The notes below the pieces were generated by a model. The model worked only from the letters and a program-made list of their open reading frames with translations, was not told the origin of the DNA and made no database searches. Shown piece after piece: positions 5,728 through 12,294 of a stretch of DNA of 12,872 nt (the stretch's first letter is position 1; the number at the start of each line of letters is the position of its first letter). The position numbers and the translations under genes were made by a program. Source of the stretch: Acididesulfobacillus acetoxydans. Lineage in GTDB: Bacteria; Bacillota; Desulfitobacteriia; Desulfitobacteriales; Desulfitobacteriaceae. The stretch is from the NCBI RefSeq assembly GCF_900016645.1, contig NZ_CDGJ01000009.1; one strand, written 5' to 3'.

Positions 5728-6912
5728 TCAAGAACGCGGTTTTTGTAAAGGAACCTGATCAAATTTTCCTTCTTTCAGGCTGTCGTACTGCTCTTCCATC
5801 CACTTCGAATAGAGTTTGTCAGTAGAATTATCTTGTATATAAAAGTAGTTGTAGATTTTCAGGTTCTCCCCCTCCGGTTTATACTGGATTCTGAAACGCC
5901 CGGAACAGTCCTTGAAGACAAAGGTATCTCTTATTCGCGTATGACTCAACTCCTTGTCATTGTAGAGCTCCAGGACGACCCCTCGGTCTCTTAAATCCTC
6001 CAGCTTCTTGCAAAGCCTCTGCAATGATTGCAGCAACTCCTTTTTTCTCGTCTTCTCTTCACTCCAGTACTTTCCACCTCGCGGCATATAGACCAGGAAA
6101 AAGGACTGATATCTCTGCCAAAATATCATTCCCACCGCATTCAGAGCAATCATGGCCGACCCGTCGTCCTTAATCTCCTCGACACATGAGCTAAAGTCGT
6201 CCTCAACGGCATGCAAGCGCTTATAGTTTTCCCAACTCTCCTCCACGCCCTTCGCCAATTCCTTAAATAATTCGCTGTATTTGGCGAAAAGGCCCCACGA
6301 GATATCGACCGGAGCCTGCGGGATTTTCAGAAGCTCATGGGTATCTTCAAAAAGATAATAGATTGGGATGTTATAGACCTGACCGAGAAGAGTCAGATAG
6401 GGAATTGTCCCTTTGTAGCCGCCGGTGATATTTAGTACCAAGTCATCCGTGAAAAACTCACCACATTCCAGCGCTAGAACGTTAAAGCGCTTGACCAGGT
6501 TAACCATTCCCTCTTGGGCAAAGGTATGGGCATCCAGTACCTGTAAACCTTTAATCACATCATCATCCGGATCAAAAAAGACCGGTATCTCCCCTTGGGT
6601 ATTGAAATACTTCTGCACCATTTCCGCCGCCAGCCTAGATTCAATCGTATCACTGCAAAGGAGATGAACCTCACAATTCTCCGCGAATTGCTCTTTTAGT
6701 TTCCAAGTGCTGCTGATTTCGGCCGAAGCATTCTGATTTCCCGCCATCCATCGTGATACGGCTTTCCGAATCTCCTCAATACGCTCTTGGTTCTCCTGCC
6801 AACGGCTGTGCCTTTTCCCCTTGATCCCATTCAGGTGATCCCTCATGTCTTTCCGCTCATTGTCGTAATTGGAGAAAATCGACGTACCGACTGTCGTGAT
6901 GATCCTTTTCAT
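5728..6912 (-). CDS. CARF-domain effector protein, C-terminal half possibly RelE-like
   Basis: The N-terminal half (about 1-205) is a CARF-type Rossmann sensor of cyclic oligoadenylate. It has TTVGTSIFSN (6-15, the nucleotide-binding loop after strand 1), CEVHLLCSDT (80-89), and LVLNITGGYKGTIPYLTLLG (158-177), then NIPIYYLFEDTHELLKIP. This resembles the APE2256/TIGR02619-like CARF family. The region from 290 to 376 shows two helices followed by strands with basic and aromatic residues (HTRIRDTFVFKD, GRFRIQYKPEGENLKIYNYF, DKLY), a layout compatible with a RelE/HigB mRNA-interferase fold as in the CARF-RelE effector Cami1. No HEPN R-x4-6-H motif occurs in this half. It overlaps cmr3 by 4 nt (ATGA), with AGGAGGAG upstream of the ATG. 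It is presumably the cOA-activated effector of this locus. The CARF call is firm; the RelE assignment is an inference. Confidence 0.85.
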   Translation of the reverse strand: MKRIITTVGTSIFSNYDNERKDMRDHLNGIKGKRHSRWQENQERIEEIRKAVSRWMAGNQNASAEISSTWKLKEQFAENCEVHLLCSDTIESRLAAEMVQKYFNTQGEIPVFFDPDDDVIKGLQVLDAHTFAQEGMVNLVKRFNVLALECGEFFTDDLVLNITGGYKGTIPYLTLLGQVYNIPIYYLFEDTHELLKIPQAPVDISWGLFAKYSELFKELAKGVEESWENYKRLHAVEDDFSSCVEEIKDDGSAMIALNAVGMIFWQRYQSFFLVYMPRGGKYWSEEKTRKKELLQSLQRLCKKLEDLRDRGVVLELYNDKELSHTRIRDTFVFKDCSGRFRIQYKPEGENLKIYNYFYIQDNSTDKLYSKWMEEQYDSLKEGKFDQVPLQKPRS

Positions 6913-7994
6913 GTGCTCACTCCTCCTACCAAAACCGTACCAAACCCTTCCCGGCTATAGGAATTCTCCTCCATCGGCCTATAGTGAAAAATATCCTGCA
7001 CCTGTTCCGGATCCCCGTCCAGCAGTTCGAAACAGTAAACACTACCGGCAGGCACCGCCCTTTTCATCGGTTTCGGGCTATTTTCCTTTATGTTAAAGCC
7101 GCCTACCGAAACATACTTGTCAATGGCCGCAGTTAATAACCTAAGGGACAAACCCCGGTAGTTCCCAGTTAAATCCTTTTCATTCAGCCATTCCGGCAGC
7201 CACCCGTTGGCTAAAACCGCCGGAGTCAGCAAATAGAGCTTAAAGCGTTTCTCCCCGAACGGCGCCGGTTGGGGAAGCCACTTCCGCTCGATCGTCTCGT
7301 AGCCAGCCACCTTACCTTCCCCGCCTAGCCTGATAAATCCCTTGTTCGGCAGTTCCAAACCTTCATAGTCCACCAGGAAAGAGGTCTCCTTCGTCGCTAA
7401 ACCACTACCACGGTCCGGCGCAAGGCGCTTCATCCCTATGCGGTAAAGTTTGTGCCCTTCCGCCCGACGGTACTGACGGTCTAACGTAATTCCTATCTTC
7501 GGCTCCTCCGTCACAAACTCCGATATCATGCGGTAAGGGAGCGCCTCCTGTGACCCGGAGAGGTAGTCTATAAATGTCAGGCGTTCGAGCAGTGCTCCGC
7601 TCAGCGTCTCGGCTTCCCGACCTTCGGGTACGGTTAAAACCTGCGGTAGAAAATAGTTGGAAGACCTCCCGGCCGGAGACAGTTGCAAGGGATATGCCCT
7701 TTGGACCTCCGTCTCTTCTTTGTCCTTCACGACATCCAGCGGGCAAGGGAAGTAAATTGTTTCCCCATTCATGAGAAGGATTGAGCGGATGCGCAAATTG
7801 AGAGTAGGATCCTTATCCGTAGTCGCATTCGGTAGAAAGGACGGATTTTCGGCAAAAAAAGCCGTGCGCAAAGCCCCATAAAAAACAGAAGGGAACGGCG
7901 GAAAAAACCCTTCCGCCCAAAAATCCTCTCCCATCGTAAAAGGCTTACCGTCACGAAAAAAGAGAGGATCAAGCGCCTTGATTTTTAATAACAC
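6909..7994 (-). CDS. cmr3: Cmr3, Cas5-like subunit
   Basis: Cmr3 caps the crRNA 5' end: it binds the 8-nt repeat-derived tag and docks to Cas10/Cmr2. The 361-residue protein begins with the family signature LDPLFFRDGKPF (8-19) and FPPFPSVFYGALRTAFF (31-47). It continues with PFGEKRFKLYLLTPAVLANGW, GGFNIKENSPKPMKRAVPAG (298-317) and the C-terminal GFGTVLVGG loop. Length and motifs are normal. The GTG start at 7994 is preceded by GGGAGGCGG and overlaps cmr2 by 26 nt. Its stop overlaps the CARF start by 4 nt, implying coupled translation of complex and effector. Confidence 0.94.
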   Translation of the reverse strand: MLLKIKALDPLFFRDGKPFTMGEDFWAEGFFPPFPSVFYGALRTAFFAENPSFLPNATTDKDPTLNLRIRSILLMNGETIYFPCPLDVVKDKEETEVQRAYPLQLSPAGRSSNYFLPQVLTVPEGREAETLSGALLERLTFIDYLSGSQEALPYRMISEFVTEEPKIGITLDRQYRRAEGHKLYRIGMKRLAPDRGSGLATKETSFLVDYEGLELPNKGFIRLGGEGKVAGYETIERKWLPQPAPFGEKRFKLYLLTPAVLANGWLPEWLNEKDLTGNYRGLSLRLLTAAIDKYVSVGGFNIKENSPKPMKRAVPAGSVYCFELLDGDPEQVQDIFHYRPMEENSYSREGFGTVLVGGVST

Positions 7995-9747
7995 GCGGTA
8001 CCGCCTCCCTGCTCAAAAAGCGTACGACTTCGAGAAAATCGAGGAAACTATCCAGACGTTTAAGGCGGATATAATCCCGGGAGAGCACGTTCCACAGCAA
8101 ATCACTTCGGGTCCTTTTGTCTTGTTCCGCCCCTGAATAGGACCGAAGGAGCAACCGTCTCAGCTCACTCCGAACCATCTCGTCAAGATGTCCCGAAGTG
8201 TTTTTGGGGTCGTCCTGTTCTTGGCTCAGGGGACGAAATTCCCTGCCGAAGATCGTGATAAAAGAGTCCGAAAAATCCTCATCGAGATTTTTCAGGATCA
8301 CTTGAATATCGTCGGTAAGCCAAGTCTCGTCTCCCGAACGCCATGGGCCCACCGTTTTAACTGTTTCACCGGAATGTTTTACAACCGCCAGTCCTAAGGC
8401 GTCCTTCCCGCTCTCAGGCTCCTTCGCTTCTTTTTCCATTCGGCGCGCCCAGTTCAGAGCTATACCCAAAGGGGTCTTATAATGGGCGATTGCCACGCCG
8501 GCTGAAAAAGTTAACTTATCAGGACTGTAAGCGGAAAAATCCAATCGGTCGAATTCGCTTCTTAACGCTTTCAGGATCTCCATTAAAGAGGACAGGTTGA
8601 CCAGTCCGAGAAAATCGTCCCCCCCGGCATAAACCGTCACTCCCCGCGAATTGACGAGTATATCTCTCGCGGCTCGGCGAGCGAACTGAGACAGCGCCAG
8701 GCTCAACTCGCGATGAAAATCCCGCAGGGAAACCCCTGGCGTCAGCCTTTGCCCGGACAGCCATTTACCCATGCTATCCCCGTCGAAAACGAGAATGGCA
8801 TAGTAGGGGGAAAATCTAATCTCATAACGTTTCAGACCGGTATAGACGCCCCAAGCGGCCGCCCAGTCATTCGCCGCCACCGGGCTCGGCGGAGAGGGCA
8901 TTTTTCCCTGTGGATAAGCGCCTATCTCTTTGAAGTAAAAAACCAGCTCGTCATCAAAATCCTTTTCCACTTGCTCTGCCAGCGCAGCATCTTTGTCCGC
9001 TAACCTGGCATACGCGTCACTTAAGGCGATTCGGCAAGTCGAGGGAAAGGAGTTCCCCCGCTCCGCCCCGGAAGCTTGATCCCGCAGGTACAACTCCGCG
9101 CAACGTTTGATAAACCCGACTGCCCCAAGAGCTTCCCCCTCGGCCATGTACTTCGCAGGTACATGCGAAGGCAGCTTCAGTGCAGATTTGGAGAGGTACG
9201 CCGGAGGTCTCCCCTTACTCCGATAGAACAAAGCGGTTTGCTCTCCGGTCAGCGAACATTTTCGTCCGGGCTCCGACGACGACTGCTTAAAGGGACGGAC
9301 GCTTTTGGCTTGTCCGAGAAGACGCTCAACCGACCGGTACGCTTTTTCATAGCCGCACTCCAGGGAAGAGAAGGCCCAGAAAAAGCGGAAGTAATCTTCA
9401 GTCTGCTGCCGGACACCCCCGGGTTCCGGTAAATTAAGCGTGTCTAGAATAACTTCGGCGATCCGGCGCACCTCCGAGCGCAGGTCTTCTTCCAGCCGCT
9501 CACCGATTTCTCTCATCGATTCATCATCTTCACCCTCAAGCACTGCCAAGAACCGGTTCGGCAAGAACTCCATCTCCGGCAAAGGGAAAACAATCTGTCC
9601 CTGATAGCGCTCTTGAACGGTATGCAGGCACCGGCGGCAAAAGTGAGAGAGGAGGGCGCTGCCGGCGCACAGATCTTGAGTCTTGCGCGCTTGGGCTATG
9701 AACAATTGCACCGGTGTGACAGTAAACAAAAATAAATACTCTTTCAC
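7969..9747 (-). CDS. cmr2: Cmr2/Cas10, HD-less large subunit with active-looking cyclase motif
   Basis: Cas10 is the large subunit that senses target RNA and makes cyclic oligoadenylates from ATP. The 592-residue protein starts directly with the first Palm-like domain (YLFLFTVTPVQLFIAQARKT, 4-23, then DLCAGSALLSHF). The N-terminal HD nuclease domain of longer Cmr2 proteins (roughly 870 residues in P. furiosus) is absent, and no HD pair is visible. The second Palm domain has VFDGDSMGKWL (320-330; metal-ligand Asp322/Asp324) and the intact YAGGDDFL (373-380; GGDD 375-378), then LTFSAGVAIAHYKTPL. The usual zinc-ribbon CxxCG appears as KCSLTGE (163-169), with only one Cys, so that site is probably degenerate. 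A helical D4-like C-terminus follows. The GTG start at 9747 overlaps cmr1 by 4 nt. DNA cleavage is not expected; signalling is. Confidence 0.94.
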   Translation of the reverse strand: MKEYLFLFTVTPVQLFIAQARKTQDLCAGSALLSHFCRRCLHTVQERYQGQIVFPLPEMEFLPNRFLAVLEGEDDESMREIGERLEEDLRSEVRRIAEVILDTLNLPEPGGVRQQTEDYFRFFWAFSSLECGYEKAYRSVERLLGQAKSVRPFKQSSSEPGRKCSLTGEQTALFYRSKGRPPAYLSKSALKLPSHVPAKYMAEGEALGAVGFIKRCAELYLRDQASGAERGNSFPSTCRIALSDAYARLADKDAALAEQVEKDFDDELVFYFKEIGAYPQGKMPSPPSPVAANDWAAAWGVYTGLKRYEIRFSPYYAILVFDGDSMGKWLSGQRLTPGVSLRDFHRELSLALSQFARRAARDILVNSRGVTVYAGGDDFLGLVNLSSLMEILKALRSEFDRLDFSAYSPDKLTFSAGVAIAHYKTPLGIALNWARRMEKEAKEPESGKDALGLAVVKHSGETVKTVGPWRSGDETWLTDDIQVILKNLDEDFSDSFITIFGREFRPLSQEQDDPKNTSGHLDEMVRSELRRLLLRSYSGAEQDKRTRSDLLWNVLSRDYIRLKRLDSFLDFLEVVRFLSREAVPRVIKNQGA

Positions 9748-10655
9748 GTTTCCCCCGCTCCCCCCAGAATCGCTGCTCGAAATTCCTCTCTTTTATCGGC
9801 CGTTGGCTTTTCTTTTTTCGGATCAAAGACCGGATGAAGTGAAGTAATCACCGGCCAGGTGATAGCGCCCCCCCGCACGATAGAGACATATTCGGGGGAG
9901 GCCAGGCGCCCTCTCGGCCCGCCCATGCCCGTATAACCGCAGTCATTGCCGTGTGAACTGGACCCAACCGTCGTGAGCAGCACATCAAGATTCCTCGTAC
10001 CTTCCCCTATCCTGATTTCCTCAACATAAGGATAATGAGCGGAACACTTTTCCCGCAGTCTGATGATTTGATCACTCTCCCCGTATCTGCCCCCGGAGAG
10101 AAGATTCATTCGGTCTAAAACCGCCTTCCGAAGAGAAACCCGTTCTGCCAAATTCAGAAGCTCGGAAGCCTTTCCATTGCAGGCCATGATTTGGAAACAC
10201 CCAAAACCCCTCCGACTTCTCTTTCCCACGCCCCCCAGCAAGGCAGAGAGCTCAACCAGTGCCCGCAAGTGATCCGGCGAGAATCCCTGCGGCAGGTCTC
10301 GGTAAGACAGAATGAGTTGAAACGAATGGTTAACAATGGCCTTCACTTTCGGTCGCCTCTGCCCACGATACGTCGGAAGGTCGTGGTGGGGCAGAAGAGA
10401 CTTCATCACCGGCCCAAAAGCGCCGCTCTTTATACGGAGAGAAAAGCTGCTCCGGCCTTCCCCAGTACCCGTTCCGCCGAAAATTTCTCCCTCCCTTCTC
10501 CTTAGCTCCTGTATATCGTCCTCCGCCTGCACGGCCCGCCACCAAAACCGTAGCATTCCTTTAAAGGAGGGGGCGCGAAGTTCCGGCAAAGCGGACCCTG
10601 CTCCGTAAAGGAACAAGGGAGACACCGTCCGGTATTGGAAATCAAGAATGGCCAA
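9744..10655 (-). CDS. cmr1: Cmr1, RAMP subunit at the crRNA 3' end
   Basis: Cmr1 is the RAMP subunit that binds near the crRNA 3' end, next to Cmr6, and helps recognise the target. The 303-residue protein shows the typical LRAPSFKGMLRFWWRA (26-41), REGEIFGGTGTGEGRSSF (54-71) and the Gly/Arg-rich loop ALLGGVGKRSRRGFG (138-152). The C-terminal part contains GGPRGRLASPEYVSI. It is slightly shorter than the P. furiosus protein. The start is TTG at 10655, chosen because a perfect GAGGAGGTG lies six bases upstream and because the family match begins at once (LDFQYRTVSPLFLYG). As first gene of the operon, its weak TTG start could tune translation of the coupled genes. It overlaps cmr2 by 4 nt. Confidence 0.94.
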   Translation of the reverse strand: MAILDFQYRTVSPLFLYGAGSALPELRAPSFKGMLRFWWRAVQAEDDIQELRRREGEIFGGTGTGEGRSSFSLRIKSGAFGPVMKSLLPHHDLPTYRGQRRPKVKAIVNHSFQLILSYRDLPQGFSPDHLRALVELSALLGGVGKRSRRGFGCFQIMACNGKASELLNLAERVSLRKAVLDRMNLLSGGRYGESDQIIRLREKCSAHYPYVEEIRIGEGTRNLDVLLTTVGSSSHGNDCGYTGMGGPRGRLASPEYVSIVRGGAITWPVITSLHPVFDPKKEKPTADKREEFRAAILGGAGET

Positions 10656-10701
10656 ATGAACACCTCCTCAATCTGCAGCAGCCCAGATAAAGATAATCAT
10701 A
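10656..10701 (-). promoter_or_regulatory. Leader of the cmr operon: ribosome binding site and tentative -10
   Basis: The minus strand carries GAGGAGGTG (complement of 10661-10669) six bases before the TTG start of cmr1. This strong site decides that start. Further up, TATGAT (complement of 10696-10701) could be a -10 element giving a leader of about 35 nt, but no good -35 lies 17 nt upstream (GCCAAA). I am sure of the ribosome binding site and unsure of the promoter. No terminator or riboswitch-like structure is evident between here and 10860. Confidence 0.4.
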
Positions 10702-10865
10702 GGCGCATCGTCATCACTTTTGGCTCAGCATAGGTAATTTCTGACCGCATCATTTATTCTTTCTACAATAATTTCATGATTCCTCCATCTCTCCCCGGAA
10801 AATTCGAATGTTTCGGAATTCCCGCACGTAACCCATTACAAACTGTCAGTGCCAACGTCCGTTCA

Positions 10866-11046
10866 AGCACGATCATTAGCACGACTTTTGAGAGGCCCCT
10901 CGGCAGGCATATGCTGGCTGTCGGCCACATCGTCTGGGTGACAACATCAGCGCCGGTAAGTCGAAGTTGGCGGCAATCCGCAAGGCGAACCGCTACCCGC
11001 GCTCTGCTTTGGTTCAAGTGGCCTGGCAGCCGCCCGCCAGAAAAAC
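10866..11046 (+). pseudogene. IS110-family transposase remnant
   Basis: From 10937 the plus strand reads GDNISAGKSKLAAIRKANRY, then PRSALVQVAWQPPARKT. This matches the conserved C-terminal (Transposase_20) part of IS110/IS1111-type DEDD transposases (typically PGNNESAGKRKSGRTRKGNxWLRxALVxAAW). Just upstream, two other frames give IISTTFERP and SAGHMLAVGHIVW, recalling the family's EIGTDMSRFPSAGHLASWAG. At least two frameshifts are therefore present. The match ends near 11046, before the usual C-terminus. It is a decayed fragment with no start, no N-terminal catalytic domain and no clear element ends. Confidence 0.65.
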
Positions 11047-11088
11047 TAGCTCGTGCGTATCATTTACGCACTTTTTATTCGCCAGCAA

Positions 11089-11476
11089 ATGTTTGATTTT
11101 GCCAAGCTTGTTTCTCCGCCTGTTTCCTCAAACTCAACATCTGCTCCCGAGATACCTCCTCAAGACTTACCTGAGTTGAGTAAGTTATCTTCAACTCTCG
11201 CTCTCCTAGCCAACCTAGGCGAAAACGACAACCTGTCTGAATCCTCCCCTCCAGAGGATACTTCCCCTTCTTCCTCCCAGGCGACTCTCTCCTCTTGCAG
11301 ATCCTTCTCCTTCTAAAACCCAAAAGATTCCCGAAACGAATTGTAATAGCTTTAACCTAGTACCGACTCCTAAGAAACGGCGTTCCGCCAAAACCCCAGA
11401 AGAAAAACGCCCCACGACCACGGAGCCAGTCGCTCGCCGCCGTGGACGCCCTCATAAACAGCAAACCGAGACCTAA
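11089..11476 (+). pseudogene. Ser/Pro-rich protein with C-terminal AT-hook, frameshifted
   Basis: From ATG 11089 (or in-frame GTG 11053) the frame reads MFDFAKLVSPPVSSNSTSAP followed by Pro/Ser/Glu-rich sequence and stops at 11314-11316. The +1 frame carries on with PLADPSPSKTQKIPETNC, then VPTPKKRRSAKTPEEKRP and ends PVARRRGRPHKQQTET at TAA 11474-11476. RRRGRPHK is a textbook AT-hook (core GRP flanked by basics), which binds the minor groove of AT-rich DNA. Continuous composition across the shift (somewhere in 11225-11316) suggests one gene of about 125 residues with a single frameshift. No ribosome binding site stands out. The family is unknown to me. It could be a transposon-associated DNA-binding segment, given the IS110 remnant directly upstream. 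Confidence 0.4.
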
Positions 11477-11676
11477 GGCCGCGAGCAAGCTTAACGAGTT
11501 CGAAGACTCAATGGGACCCGAAGCCAATCGGGATCCTAGCCTTGCTATGCCTATTTCCGGTTTGCTATTTCTTTAATTCGCCTCCGGTCTCGGTTTTCCT
11601 CCCTGCTTTGGCTCTGCCCTCAGGGAATTTTTACGCGTAACCCCACCCCTTTGTCTCCTAAGAGTATTCTATTTTC
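11477..11676. other. Spacer between AT-hook frame and trailer end of the array
   Basis: I see no gene, strong promoter or terminator here. Because the array is transcribed leftwards, this is its leader-distal flank, not the leader. It is mixed in composition, with a T-rich stretch around 11551-11600. Confidence 0.4.
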
Positions 11677-11706
11677 AAGCCAATTCCTCATAGGCAGGCT
11701 ATCGGC
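11677..11706 (-). repeat. Degenerate terminal (trailer-end) CRISPR repeat
   Basis: The leftmost repeat keeps 26 of 30 bases (11681-11706), but its first four plus-strand bases are AAGC instead of GTTT. In crRNA orientation this destroys the last four bases of the tag (…ATTGAAAC becomes …ATTGGCTT). Loss of the 3' end in the last repeat is typical of the leader-distal end and supports minus-strand transcription. Confidence 0.85.
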
Positions 11707-11807
11707 CAGTCGCGGTTGTAATTGACCAGGGAGCAGGCGGAGGTTTCAATTCCTCATAGGCAGGCTATCGGCGGAATGACACTGGAACAATTCCGCGCGT
11801 ATGAGCG

Positions 11808-11837
11808 GTTTCAATTCCTCACAGGCAGACTATCGGC
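11808..11837 (-). repeat. Variant CRISPR repeat with two substitutions
   Basis: This repeat, third from the leader-distal end, reads CTCACAGGCAGACTATCGGC in its right part, differing from the consensus at two positions (T to C and G to A). The tag-encoding GTTTCAAT is unchanged. Accumulated changes near the old end of the array agree with the inferred polarity. Confidence 0.85.
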
Positions 11838-12270
11838 AATGGAAGATATTCGGAATGCGTTTGGATCCGAAAGTTTCAATTCCTCATAGGCAGGCTATCG
11901 GCGATACGCGGGGATGGGTAAGATACACGGGGGTGAGAATGTTTCAATTCCTCATAGGCAGGCTATCGGCCGTCTTCGGCTACACCCCCTTTAAGTGCTC
12001 CCATTTGTTTCAATTCCTCATAGGCAGGCTATCGGCCGCCGGGACGAAGGCGGGATGCGATCTGTCCCACGGTTTCAATTCCTCATAGGCAGGCTATCGG
12101 CATCTATTTCCAAGATGAGGAAGGGACCTTTCTTAAGGTTTCAATTCCTCATAGGCAGGCTATCGGCCCGTAGATGACTCCGCCGACTTCGACGGTTTCT
12201 CCGAGTTTCAATTCCTCATAGGCAGGCTATCGGCGTCACAGGGTATACGAGGTCCGCCAAATGTATGACT

Positions 12271-12294
12271 GTTTCAATTCCTCATAGGCTCGGC
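12271..12294 (-). repeat. Shortened 24-nt CRISPR repeat inside the array
   Basis: This internal repeat reads GTTTCAATTCCTCATAGGCT then CGGC: six bases (AGGCTA) are missing compared with its neighbours. The neighbouring spacers are both 36 nt and the flanking repeats are normal, so the deletion is confined to the repeat. The tag-encoding end is intact, but the only internal stem of the repeat is removed. Confidence 0.9.

Noticed and set aside
5700..5731. TTGACA on the minus strand before cmr4 as an internal promoter
   Set aside because: No -10 element lies 16-18 nt downstream; the position is occupied by the cmr4 ribosome binding site and start.
6834..6855. RKDMRDH in the CARF protein as a HEPN R-x4-6-H motif
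   Set aside because: It lies at residues 20-26 inside the N-terminal CARF domain, just after the ligand loop, not in a C-terminal HEPN domain.
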